From the NCBI RefSeq assembly GCF_003254395.2, contig NC_037642.1:9809736-9873735 (forward strand): a stretch of 64,000 nt of DNA, given 5' to 3'. The notes beneath the pieces were generated by a model. That model was not told the origin of the DNA and made no database searches. It saw nothing but the letters and a program-made list of their open reading frames with translations. The stretch is from Apis mellifera (taxonomy: Eukaryota > Arthropoda > Insecta > Hymenoptera > Apidae). The position numbers were made by a program, and so were the translations under genes. Shown here in pieces: positions 52,369-64,000 of this stretch (its first letter is position 1; each line of letters starts with the position of its first letter).

Positions 52369-53837
52369 CAGCTGACAGCCCAATCAGCTGTAAACGTACA
52401 CAAAAGCGTCGTCCAACAGGTCCACGGACGCGTTCATGAAAACAGTAGCATTTAAAATAAATGTATTTTGTGTTATTCGATCGAAATTTATGCATTTTCT
52501 CATAGAAAAGTAAAATAAGATATACGTGCAATATACATATACACATATAATGAATTAATGTGGTCAATATATAATATAGTTACGAAAAAACGAGTAAAGA
52601 ACTTTCGTTGCGCGACCGACATAACTCTAGTAGTTTCGTTCGGTCACTGTTGCTTCGTTCTGGTTAGAAATTGCACGAGGCTACACCACTGCAACTTAAA
52701 TAAACACCGGGAGAGGAACAAGCAGCATACAGCAGCTTCGAGTTTAGTTAATTCGGGTCATCGTCCTTCGTAACTCGTCGCGCATATTTAATTTTCTATG
52801 TAAAGCGTCCTGGACAGATGCATCATGGATGCTTTCGAAGCGAACTACATTTTAATATACACTTTATGAACACGTTCGTATATCAAATAATTTTCAGTCT
52901 ATTAAATTCGAAAGGCGTTTGACCGATTCGAGTCAACCCGTAGTCAAATAGCGATTAACATAAAAAAGAAAATAGAAATATTTCTTTGAAGAACTTTTTG
53001 ATGACACAATTTTTATAGCAAAAAGTCAATTTGTATTGTATGCACATGTTGGTAAATTTCACTAAATATTTAAGATACAAAAATCGATGAAAGTTTGATG
53101 GCTCGAAGAAGCACACAGGCAAGAAGCAATCGTTACGTCAATTCTCCACTTAGCCTTTACCACAGGTTTTACGTTGGACATTATATAGGTTTTTCAGAAC
53201 GATCGAAGCTGTACACATTCACACATAGCAAGAAGAAATGTCGCAAGAAGGTATGTGCGTACTAAAAGATAATACTTAGAACGTTTTTATGATGCGACGG
53301 TTGAATCAGCTGCGAATGTGTACAAAACAACGAGCATTATCTTAGTGACATTGCTGGTTAAGTATCAGCAAAATTATCATTTCAAATGTAGATATTAAAA
53401 TGTCATTGACATTACAATAAGTTAAAAATAATATAAAGAATTTAAAAAAAGAATAAAAAATTAATTAAAAAAAAAAAAAAAAGTACACCCATGACTTGGA
53501 GACATATAATTACATATTTATGGAGTGTAAGAAGATCAATTAACAAGTAGGAGTGTACGTTGATCAATTAACAATGGAATAATAGATTCTTATCCTACGC
53601 ATATATGCGGACGTGACGACAGAGCTCTTCGATATGGCAGATTGTGCACTGTTACTAAGTGGAAAAATCCTCATTACAATGTACCATTCAGGTAAAATTG
53701 AAATAAAAATAATTGGTTATGAAATTCGAGACAAACAAGATAACGGAAAAAATCGCGTAGAACGCCACAAAGCGACGGCCCTGATCTTCTCATGGAAGGC
53801 AGCTGACAGGCCCCCGTCAGCTGAGAGCGTACACAAA
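52369..53837 (+). promoter_or_regulatory. Three copies of a composite motif CAGCTG-N5-GTRYACAAA
   Basis: Copies are at 52385-52405, 53307-53326 and 53818-53837, all in the same orientation and all with exactly 5 bp between the CAGCTG E-box and the GTACACAAA or GTGTACAAA part. Copies 1 and 3 also share an upstream CAGCTGACAG (52369 and 53800). No gene is seen in between. Confidence 0.6.
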
Positions 53838-54591
53838 GTCCAATGCCGTATGCGCACGTACTTTTAATCTTCGGTCTGTTTCCAAGGAAGAGTTCACTAT
53901 CGTAAAATTTATATGTATCTTCGGTCTAAGACTAGCTATTCTAATGATTTAAATAATTGCACGCCAAATATATAATTTTAAGGAAGAAAAAATAGTATTG
54001 CGTCGTTTCGACCGATCAAATAAAAACAGCATGGAGTATACCTTTTTAAGTAGCATTTCAAACATATAATTATTTGTTTAAAAAGATTAATTTGGAGCAA
54101 TGTAAAAGTAAAAAAATATCACGAATAATGATTTTTCAATTCGACACAGATATATCAATAATAATTCTAGTAAACGCAACCATTGCACTTTCAATTGTCC
54201 AGGATACGTCACATTTCATGAAACATATTAAACCGTAGAAAAATGGCAATGAAATTGAATAAAATGTATATAATGTTGTCAAAGCAAACAAAGAACGCGT
54301 GCATAAGAAGAGGGTGCATTGAAACAAGGGTTTACGCACCTCCATATGCATCCGTGGCCGCGGCAACGAGAGACGATGCGTGTCCTCGGCCTCTTCTCCG
54401 TCTCGAGCTTTTGATCACGGATCACGGCTTCTTCGACTTCGCGAAATGCCACAAACAACGACGACGACAACTCGTTTTGATCATCACTAACGCGAAACAG
54501 TCGCATCCAGCGAGCACCGTACTGCTGATCGGCTCGGCGTCGTTCGATTTATTTCGGTTCGTCCGCAGGCGGGACGATATACGATGACCTA

Positions 54592-54645
54592 TGCGCATGC
54601 GCCATTTGAATAAATCCGTCTCCGGACATGACCACCAGAGGTCGC
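54592..54645. promoter_or_regulatory. NRF1-like palindrome and CTCF-like site
   Basis: TGCGCATGCGCC at 54592-54603 resembles the NRF1/erect wing palindrome. CCACCAGAGGTCGC at 54632-54645 differs at about one key position from the CTCF core consensus. Both lie at the end of a G+C-rich island, so this could be an insulator or a promoter. Binding is inferred from motif resemblance only. Confidence 0.45.
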
Positions 54646-55985
54646 TTATAACAAGCGCTATCTTTTCTTTATTGTATTATCGTATGAAACGCGGGAGATT
54701 TCAGGATATTGAAATATGCAAGCAATGAAATTTTGTTACATTTGAAATATTTGATTTCTCAACAAAGTAATTCGAAATAAATTTGTATATTGCACAAATG
54801 AAACGAATGAAAATTTTAATTGTATACATGTACTACATGTTCGTATTTTCGTGGTTTCAAAAATAGGAGTACTAGTTGTTTATATAGCCCATATACATGT
54901 CCTCATACGGTGGGCAAAATATTGTTTGGACGAGATAATCCGTCTCATGTGCATATGGAGGCAGGAATGCTGAAGAAGGAAAGGTACTTTAATCGCGAGC
55001 TCGAAAAAAGGCACATTAAAGCTCGTTTTACAATATTTCATCGTTTAACAACTTCTTTTTTTTTTTTTTTCATCTAAATGCAATTTTAATTTAGGTCGTA
55101 TTTCGTGTAAAATCATGAAAAACGCATTGCATGTTTATATCTGTCTGGAAAAAATATATATGTATGTTAAAACTATGTAGGAAAGCTACCTTTATTACTT
55201 CTTTCATTTCTTTGCGCAATTCTATTAACTATTACATATCTCTGACGAAACTATTACAAAAGTTTACTCTGCTGGATGATTTTGTAAGAATATGTGAATG
55301 GATTTCACATATTTTGGTTTTATAAAGTAAAAAAGTCGAAGTCAAGAACATAAGAAAGTACGGAAGTTTAAGAAATTGAACGTCAATCGTATAAAAAACA
55401 AAACGATTTTAACGATTCGAACTTTATTCGAATCTTCTGAATTCGTAAAGATAATAATTATCCATTTAATGGAATATAAATTTTCATAATGCTCTTACGC
55501 TCTTAATTCTCTAGAATTTGTTAAACAAATTGCGCGATTACAATAACGTAAAAAGTACGTTTAAAGACACCATTCATTTTTCTTGGGCAGACCTACAATT
55601 TTAAATGCTCCATAAATGCGCTATGTCTGCCACCCTCTCCCTCTTTCTTGATACATTCTACAAATATTTATTTTTTACTGATCATTCATACGATCAACAT
55701 TTCTCTCAACTTCCACCATACAAGCACAGCATGAAGGATAACAACAAAGCAGTAGTACATAAAAAACTTATTTTTTTTATGTTTGTTTATTCAATATGTA
55801 TTTTCTTATAAAGTGATGTCCTACTAATTAAAAGTAAATGAAAAAAAAAAAAATCACCAAACAATAGTTAATATATTCATTAAAATTCATTATCTCATTA
55901 AGGCAACTAATTTTTTTAGTTTCATTTTACATATCTAGAGTAAATGATATATAAAGTATATGTAAAACACTAATATATGGTTATT

Positions 55986-55991
55986 TTTATT
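55986..55991 (-). terminator. Possible poly(A) signal of the zinc-finger gene
   Basis: Reads AATAAA on the minus strand, about 220 bp after the stop codon of the C2H2 gene. Confidence 0.35.
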
Positions 55992-56211
55992 TTCTTGTTA
56001 CAAGCCTTACATATTTAGAATATAATATGTATACTTTGTATATATACTCTTGTAATAAAATTGATTACTTCGTATTCGATTCTAGAGATAATAAATATAT
56101 CTAACGTGTAATGTTAGTACAAGAGAAGTGCGTGCAGAGGGTGGCAGCAGGGTGCGCATTTGGGAGTGCTATTGTTCCAGGGACCGACCAATCCCCACTT
56201 TCTATATCGTC

Positions 56212-58575
56212 TCACATAGTGACATTTAACTGTATTGCTTTAGTGTCCACAGAGCACGCTTGTTGTTGTTGTTGTTGTTGTTGTTGCTGTTGTTGTTGTA
56301 CCTGCTGTTGTACTTGTTGTTGAACTTGTTGTTGCACTTGTTGTATCGCTTGAAGCTGTATCGTTTTTGTATCTACAGTGCATGTTGTTTGTTGTTGCTG
56401 TTGAGGTTGTTGTTGTTGTTGTTGCACCTGTTGCACTTGTTGCTGTTGCACTTGTTGTTGTTGCACCTGTTGTTGCACTTGTTGCTGCTGCACCTGTTGT
56501 TGTGCTTGTTGTTGTTGCTGCTGCTGCTGCTGCTGCTGTTGTTGTTGTTGTTGCTGTTGTTGTGCTTGTTGAGCAGCAGCTTGAGCAGCTTGTCTTTGTT
56601 GCTGTCGAAGTATACTTGGAGGAGGATCCATATGTTGACGTTGATGCAATAGTAAATGATTTTTCTGATAGAAAGCTTTGCCACATTTATCGCACACATG
56701 TGATCTTATATGACAGCTACCATCCGTGTGGCGTCGTTGATGTTGAGATAAACCATGTTTCTGCGCGAAACCACGACCGCAATCGGGACATACATGTGGT
56801 TTTGGTTTCGGACCTGTTCCTACAGGTGGTGATGTTTGCGTTGCACCATGCATATGGCTGACACCGGGGTTTGCAATGGGTCCATTCATCTGTAAATTTT
56901 TTGATTGTAATATACTTTTCATATTATGTTAATATTAATAATACCTGATGAGTTCCAGGGGTATTAGGTGTAAGGAAATGTCCAGGGGTTTGTTGGAAGG
57001 CAGCTGCTAATCCACAAAGATCCGTAACAAGTGTACGATCACCAGAATGTAACCTTAAGTGTAATGTAAGAGCTTCTCGATTCGAGAAGTCCAGTCCACA
57101 TTCCCTAGAATATTAGATTTAACATAAATAGATAATTTATCAAAAATTTTATTACAAAAACATACAGTTAAAATATAAAAAAAAAATACATAAATTGAAA
57201 TTTACCTGCACATAAGAGACTTTTCATCTGTATTCGTATTATTGTTATGTATCTTTGAATGGGTAACCAGATCTGTCTTCCGGGCAAATGCTTCTCCACA
57301 AACAGTACAAGCAAATGGAGTTTCTCCTGTATGTAAACGCATATGTGCCAGAAGTGTTCTCTTTTGAAGAAATTCTTTCCCACAAACAGTACACGAATGG
57401 GGTACTCTGCCATGTAGACGACCATGATTCACTAATTCAAATTTTCTCTGGAAGGTTGCTCCGCAGTCATGACATACAAATGGATGTAAACTGCCATGGA
57501 AGCGCGAATGCATCGTAAGATGATCCTTTTGAGAAAACGATTCTCCACATTCTTCGCAAACAAAAGGTCTCTCTCCTGAGTGGAATTTACTATGCGTCAC
57601 TAAATGACGTTTTAGAGGAAATGCTCTTCCACACTCTTGACAAATAAATGGTCGTTCTCTTGTATGTACTCTTGTGTGCGTTACAAGATGATGTTTTAGT
57701 GTAAAAGACTTTTTACATTCTCTGCACTGATAGGGTCGATCTGCACTATGAAGGAGCAGGTGTGTATGGAGACAATGTTTGTGTGCGAAACTTTTGCCAC
57801 AATGAACACAAACATGAGGACGTTCTCCTGTATGTACTCTTGCATGTGTTGTAAGGTGATGTTTTAGAAGAAATGATTTTCCACATTCTGAACAAGAATA
57901 TGGTCTTTCTTTTGGTACTCGGACTTGACTTCCCATATCTTGTTGTTTGACCTTTGTTTCAATTTGAGTAGTATTAACATGTGTTAAAACATGTCCAAAA
58001 TGAGCTGTGCTATCTGTCTGGCTTGTTGCTACATTGTTTACATTCGCTTGATTTGAGGCAGCTGCTGCTCTTTTCATTAAAATTTCATTGCACTCTTCTG
58101 CCGTAAGTTGTAATGGTCCAAGTGGTGTCATGAAATGTTTACTCATGGCGTGTTTATCAGTAGTAAAAACTAAAGTGTTCGAAAAAAGAGAAGGTGGGGG
58201 TGTAGGGTGTGATGCATCACAATTGCAACCTCCCTTGTCACATGTTAATGAAAACACATCATGATGTTTCTTAGTACGAACATGTGTACCATGTGTTTGA
58301 TTATGAGCTCCAGCTGTATGATGAGTTGTTGGGGTTTGTTGACAAGTTTCATTCATAGTGAACATGGGTCTACGATGCGTACTATTGGCAACTTTAGTAG
58401 GTTTAATATCAACTTGTATCTTCTGACTGGATCCTTGGTCCTGATTATTATTCACAGCATAATTAATATTTGTAGTAAGTTCACCCTGTGCATTCTCTCG
58501 GGTTTCAGCTCCAGGTCCTCCAAAGGACCAGGCATACCCAAATCCTGTGCCCACGTTGCCAGGGGTGGTGCACAT
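56212..58575 (-). CDS. C2H2 zinc-finger transcription factor with 11 fingers and polyglutamine tail
   Basis: Exons on the minus strand: 57206-58575 (5' end uncertain), 56945-57104 and 56212-56889; phases agree. From the Met at 58575 the product is 735 residues. That Met has a fair context (AAACATGT). The frame is open further up to a TGA at 58771-58773 without another ATG, so a Met supplied by an unseen upstream exon is possible. The N-terminal part is Ser/Thr/Asn/His-rich and disordered. Eight tandem C2H2 fingers with mostly TGERP-like linkers follow. Finger 9 is split by the first intron (C-R-E-C after the junction). Two more fingers, CPDCGRGF and CDKCGKAF, are in the last exon, which then encodes a very long Gln-rich tract before a short tail. 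It is a predicted nuclear DNA-binding regulator; the specific orthologue is not recognised. Confidence 0.9.
56258..56585 (-). repeat. CAG/CAA repeat encoding the polyglutamine tail
   Basis: On the coding strand this is a mixture of CAG and CAA codons, interrupted by Val, Ala and Thr codons and by two related segments containing VDTK.IQL. The duplication of that segment suggests growth of the tract by internal duplication. On the plus strand the same DNA gives long Leu- or Val-rich shadow frames. Confidence 0.9.
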
Positions 58576-58735
58576 GTTTGACAGAGGGGTAACGGAGGGG
58601 GTGGGCTGGCTGGACGCACTGCTCGTAGGCCCCTCCGTCTCTGTCAATGTATTATCTGCACCATTTCTTTCTATTACAACAAATTGGTCGGCGGGAAATA
58701 TTTTGAAAGGTTCTAAATAAACGTACCCGTCACAC

Positions 58736-59500
58736 TCCAGTATCTTGGTTGTGAATTTCAGAATTGGAAATCATATCTGCCTGAAGCAGCTCTAGGGTAC
58801 AATAATATTTAAGCTCTCAATATTAATGGAGAGCTGTAAGTAATTAGGATTCATAAAGTGAAAATTGCAAGGTGGTTAACACCATGCGTTTCTTATCATC
58901 TGTGACAAAAAATATAACAAATGTTGAATGTGTCCCCAAGTGTTATTTTATTAGACTTAGGAACACACAGTATTTAGGAAGCGAGGTGAGAGAATTAGAG
59001 CAGGCGGCAGAGGGGGCCTGTGCGCTGTAAACCAGGTTCCGGAAATCTAGAGCTGTTCTCATACAGTTGTCACCGCGCCACCACGCGTCAATGAAAAAAT
59101 AGAGTGGTCGGTTGACTTTTCAATGTATTAGAGTCCGTAAGTGATTCTTCGTTTCGGTCTTCGGGCCCGCGGCGTCCACGGGTCTTGAAAGACAACCTCC
59201 ACCTTCTTCTCACGGCACTCCTACACGCTCACTTACACTTCACCTTCTTTTTTCGTATTTCGTAGCACTGAACCTGTACTTTGATATACATATACGAGCA
59301 GCCGATGGTCATTAATTTTACAGAATTGCATATTTTATTGTCCATACAAAATAGCCTCATATATCGGCCATTTTATTTGTAAACTACCAAAAAACAATGC
59401 TGCCAATGCACGCGCAATTTTGGAGGGAGCAAAGCTGGCAATAGCGTCATCGAATACTTCCGTACTGGCAACACTGTACCGCCGACGCGATTTCTTCCAC
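58736..59500 (-). promoter_or_regulatory. 5' flank of the zinc-finger gene: candidate 5' UTR and promoter
   Basis: A good acceptor (TTACTTACAG on the minus strand) lies near 58837, suggesting a spliced 5' UTR. Farther up, 58980-59260 is G+C-rich with a CTCF-like GCGGCAGAGGGGGC at 59004-59017. Around 59400-59490 a TGGCAA core occurs three times, in CTGCCAAT, CTGGCAATAG and CTGGCAACACTG; the last resembles an insect core-promoter motif. No start site is proven. Confidence 0.45.
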
Positions 59501-62500
59501 CATATTTAAATATTCACAGGTTACAAATTATTATCATTTTAATTTTAAAGAAATTTTTTATTATTTATTAAATTTTTTTGTTAAAGCATATAATTAAATT
59601 TAATCAAACTAAATAATAATGCTCAATAGAAATTTTGTGTAGTTGATATAAGCATATATAAAAATAAAAGTTTTATATTAATATGTAATAACCTATAATT
59701 ATAGGTTATAGATTCTATGAACTAATTTAAAATATAAAAGTGAAAAATAAATAAATATAAGATAATTATATAAAGTTTCAACGATGATAATTATATTTTC
59801 TAAGAATGACAATTGTCACATGGTAATACTCATTAGATACTTTTTATTTTTTTTTTCAAATATATAATATATTTATATAATATAATATAATATATAATAT
59901 ATTTCACATTCATTCTATATTATATATAATATGTTACATTTATTTTTATTTTTCATTCACAGTTTTTTAAATGTTTCTAGTACATTGTATCGTAACTGGT
60001 TTTTTTCAAGTACTTATCAAATAGCATGATCAAGTGGAAGGGGAATTTTGCGCGGTAGTTTTTCACTACTCTCGCAAATAGTTTCATAATCGATGGGGGG
60101 TCAATATCACGGACGCACTTACGTCCCCGTAGATACGATTGCTTTCGTCATTTATAGCTGATATCTGGCGAGTTATGAGATGTGGGGGCATCTAGGTGGC
60201 ACAGGGACAGAAACATCGCTGCCACCGCTCGGTTGGTCATCGTCGACGCAATAACGCGGACTCAGCAACTGATAAGCAATCCTGCACGTTAATGGCCTGC
60301 GCTCACGACTTGGCAAAAAGCCAGTGCGTGTTGGTGGAATGAGAATCTTACAGTTACGTCCATTCATTTTCTTATTTTATCTCTTTCTCTCCTTACTAGA
60401 TGTAACATGTTGAATTAAGATCTATCTTTACACTTTTACTCACTTTCATCCTTATATTATTAGACGTCAAGTAATTGTACATATATCTTCAACATTTATG
60501 TTTTCATATTCATTTCTTTTTCAGTTAATATCTATTAGTAATATAATAATTAATAGTTAATAGTGTCTTAAATAATTTAATATACATGAAATATTTCATG
60601 AAATCTTTTCTTTTTATCATTATAATATTATCAGAAACATTTTTTAAATAGGATATGATTTTTTTGAATAATGAATTTTTTCATAACAAATTATATAATA
60701 AATAATTTCAATGTAAATTAAATGGTTAAATGAAAAAGAAAATATGTTTCGTGACGATTTTATTTAAAATACTTTCACAAAATTCTTCTATTCTATAAGT
60801 AAGTATGTTGACGTAAGTCAACTCAGATATTTCGTCTCTGTGTTTTAAAAGCTATGCCTGTTGCAGCAGTAGTTTTGTCTACGAGGAAATAGTGAGAATT
60901 TTTACGGACGATTTGCACGGATTATACGAGGCTGACAAGATGATTAAAAAGACCTGCGCATTCGCTTTAGCATGGCGTGACCCCTTTTTGGCACAGTAAA
61001 TCCCGCAGCTTCTTACTCGACCCTTTCAGAAAAAAGTTTGCCCACCCCTTGGTTAACTGGTAAACGCCTCGAGCTGTCTGCACGCGCACCTGCTATGTAC
61101 TTATATCGTCCGGCCGTTTCTTACCACGCGATCACGACTTATACCTCTTACTGATAGATAATTTTGCGTAGAAGAATTTTGTTTGCCGTGAAATTTATTA
61201 AAATAAACAAATTTGAAATTAGAATAATATCGATTAAGGTCATAGGAAAAATTTCTTTATCTTCTAAATTTCTTTCATAGTAAAATAATAAGTATCAAGA
61301 GAAAATTGAAATGGAATATTATTCCATATATATTTATTGTGTATATAAAATCACCTTCTCTTTTTTGTTCGTCGTTTCTGTCTGCTGATTAGCATGCAGC
61401 CACACTCATGACTAGATCTTGGAATACAACAGACACGTGAGGCGACTGCAGTTACGTTCACGATCCAATCGTAAGATAGATTTCTCGTCGAACGAGCGCA
61501 AGATAACTCAAGATTTACAATCGGTATAACATACTTATTCGGCATTATTTATCGATAAAATTTTTTATAAACTTTGCTTTTAAATAATAAAAAAAATCAA
61601 CACGTTTTTTATAAAAAATAATCATATTGACTGGATTATATTTATTATATTATATTATAGAGATAAAATAAAGAAATTTTTCTGGAACTTGACTAAAGAA
61701 TATTATTTAATATATATTCTTCATATTTTTTCACAATGATGCAATTGATATTTATAATAATGAATAAAAATTATTTTTCAGATTGGCAATAAATACTTTC
61801 CATAAATTTTTATGAATAAAAAGTTCAATGAATAATTTCCACAGCTTGTGTCCATAGCAAACATTTTAAAACTGTAATTAATAAGACGAATGTATTGTTC
61901 ACCTAGCCATTTAAATATGTTTCGAATATATATACATGATATATACGAATTCGAGGATTACGGATCGTCAACGATGGGTATCTTTCACCATATCCTTTTT
62001 CTCTCTCTCTCTCATTCTTTTTTTTTACGAGGAAACGTAGAAGCGTAGAAGCAGGGTGGAGACCCGAATCCTGAGGCAGTGGACCGTGAATGCGATACCA
62101 GGTTTGCTATGCTTCGGTGTGGGAGTGGTGCCGTCAAACAACCGTTCGTCGACCAACCCTTCGTAGTGCAATTCTGTCCTCTGCAAGTTATAATTTCCAT
62201 ACTTATATTAATTATACGTCGATATATTCTGTTTTTGCAAAAAGTAATTCAAATTTTCTTCTGGAATAATAATGCAGAAGAAATCAATAGACAATGAAAA
62301 TAATAAAGAATATAATGTCATATTGCTTTATTTTTATTTTATTTAATTTTATTAATCACTGAATTTTATTTTATCTCATTTTTCCTATTTTATTAAAACG
62401 AATATAAGAATAAATTGTTCATCGAATAGATTAGAGTAAATCTAAAGAAATGATCTAAATCACATCATTCAAAATCAATTAGTCACTTCTCTAACTGTGA

Positions 62501-64000
62501 ATGACGTCAAAGTGAGTATTTTTCATTTTCAAAAGAAGCAAATGCGCAATAAAAAGATGGTAGGATGATCTTAAAGGATGAAGCAATAAAATACACGAAT
62601 TACATCATAGAATTTAGATTTTAACATATTAATTAACTTTTGCAAAAAATTATAAAAGTTTTTTCATTTTTTTCTTTTCAGAATATGATATACAAATTAT
62701 ATTACTTGATATACAAATCTATTAATCACAGCTGTCATAATAAAGTTACACTAATCCTAATATTTATTCGTAGCTCTATGTGATTATGATTCATCATCTG
62801 CAAGCAAAATATTCTGATATACTGTATATACAATCACTTCAAAGACATATGTCACTTCTAATATTGTTTAGAAAAGCTATGGCGTTACTAATTACAAAAA
62901 AAACATTAAAGAGATAATTCTGATATCGTCACTTTAAGAAATGAAAATATCTAATACAGCATTTATTTATGAACGTGAGATTAAAATGCGTCAAGTTGTT
63001 AAATTTCACTCGAAGAGACAAAGTTGCCTGTTGAACCGGTAGAGCAAGGTAATTACAGTTTCGTTGCAGACTATCGGCGGCGTCTTTTTCTTCTCGGTCT
63101 AATTAAAAGATGATTAGCTAATGAGGGTCACAGATATTCTCAGTCACTAACGAGCTTCTCTGTTGTTGGAAACATCTATGTAGTAGGTATAATTTCAAGA
63201 TTTCTATCTGACTATAAAGTGCTATTTGGGATCATAGACCCTGAAAATGAGTACAATATATATGGTTATATCCATGCATTTAGACTTAAATCAAGAAGAA
63301 CAAGTTGTTCTGCATTCTCCGCCTAATTTGTCACATTTTTAAAATCAATTAAAAGTAATTTTTCAATTTATCTATTCATTTCATTTTATTTTTTAATTTG
63401 CAACATTTTGAAAAAAAAAAGTACGTTTGAAATGAATGCACGGTAAAATAAGATTTGAAATATTAAAAAAAAGACATTAAAAAAAAATGATGCTTGACGA
63501 AAAAGAAAAATGTTTGCTCATCTATATATTGCGATCAATCGTTTCCACGCGATAGATCACTAGTCACGTGCCGCTGCGCGTCGGTTCATCGATCACGATT
63601 AGTCGTATGACCTGCCAGAAGTTCATCGATTTTCAAGCCACCCTGAAGTCAACTCGTGTGACAACAATTCATGCGTTCATTGGTCGAAAATGTTATATTC
63701 TATCCAATATTGATTTACATGAGTCAATAGAAATCTAACATAATTTAAACGTAATATATGATTGGTAAAAACATAACCTCTTTTCACTATGTTACTATAA
63801 TTATTCTAGATGAGGCAAGAAATGATTGGACAGAATTATTATTGTCATATTGGAATAAAACATTCAATGGAAGGAAATATTTATTGATCTCTACAAATTG
63901 ATATAATCTTTTGATCTGCAATCCGTGTCTTCGATCATAGATGCATCGCATATTTGAATTCCCAAAACATCGATGCACCGATTTCCTCGGTGATACTCAA
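59501..64000. other. Non-coding 3' end of the window, no supported gene
   Basis: A+T-rich DNA with a few G+C-richer patches (60040-60370, 60830-61140, 61370-61510, 62030-62180, 63040-63150 and 63540-63680). A 22-bp perfect palindrome lies at 59688-59709. A TCACGTG box lies at 63564-63570. No exon with a credible protein was found on either strand. Confidence 0.5.
60970..61051 (-). mobile_element. Terminal fragment resembling a hAT-family element
   Basis: Read on the minus strand from 61051 inward, the sequence starts CAAGGGGTGGGCAAAC, then a T run and CTGAAAGGG, as the ends of hAT/Charlie-type elements do. A matching opposite end with inverted repeat and 8-bp target duplication was not found, so this looks like a solo relic. 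Confidence 0.45.

Larger units (their letters stand above)
41370..55980. other. Gene desert upstream of the yippee-like gene, no supported gene
   Basis: Mostly A+T-rich with poly-A/T runs, (CA)n at about 43378-43394, (CT)n at 43591-43611 and (AAT)n at about 46165-46187. G+C-richer islands are at 41380-41550, 42360-42460, 44700-45060, 47790-48080, 49740-50000, 52310-52440, 53760-53850 and 54290-54660. These may contain distant 5' UTR exons or enhancers of the yippee-like gene, or non-coding transcripts. The frame 44700-44930 (plus, 76 codons, Arg-rich) is the best open frame but has no recognisable features. Confidence 0.5.

Noticed and set aside
56260..56861. Poly-Leu and Val-rich plus-strand frames
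   Set aside because: They are antisense shadows of the polyglutamine tract.

Overview
The window looks like nuclear DNA of an insect, most likely a bee (Apis-like; inferred from style, not searched). It is very A+T-rich, carries many poly-A/T tracts and short microsatellites, has short GT-AG introns of about 65-400 bp, and shows TTAGG-type repeat units scattered in intergenic DNA. Six protein-coding genes can be supported, five of them as multi-exon models that I checked by splice phase. No tRNA, rRNA, CRISPR array or intact transposon was seen. Layout: (1) 32-5006, minus: a nine-exon gene for a long Ser/Arg/Thr-rich protein with a central coiled coil (about 980 residues, family not recognised); its largest intron holds a 164-bp tandem satellite. 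(2) 9699-10316, plus: a G+C-rich single-exon CDS whose product has five GDG motifs, the first four exactly 18 residues apart, suggesting a small beta-solenoid. (3) About 10.7-29.0 kb: a gene desert with a triplicated ~334-bp repeat. (4) 28985-33043: a head-to-head pair, POP5 (RNase P/MRP subunit, minus) and an FGGY-family carbohydrate kinase (plus), sharing an 853-bp spacer with two CACGTG boxes. (5) 34908-36586, minus: a five-exon ISXO2/Merlin-type transposase-derived gene with an Asn at the expected second catalytic Asp, i.e. a probable domesticated, catalytically inactive transposase. (6) 40332-41146, minus: a yippee-like (YPEL1-4 class) zinc-binding protein; a strong 95-nt hairpin lies in its downstream flank and a GAC/GAA repeat just upstream of its start. 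(7) About 41.3-56.2 kb: a second desert with G+C-richer islands, a thrice-repeated composite motif, inverted repeats and a CTCF-like site. (8) 56212-58575, minus: an 11-finger C2H2 protein with a long polyglutamine tail; its true N-terminus is not resolved. (9) 59.5-64 kb: non-coding, with a hAT-like terminal fragment and regulatory-looking clusters. How the genes relate: POP5 and the FGGY kinase probably share a promoter; the FGGY kinase and the transposase-derived gene converge. The others look like unrelated neighbours of a euchromatic insect locus. The most unusual items are the catalytically altered transposase-derived gene, the 18-residue GDG repeat protein, the satellite inside gene 1, the hairpin near the yippee-like gene, and the CAGCTG-N5-GTRYACAAA module.
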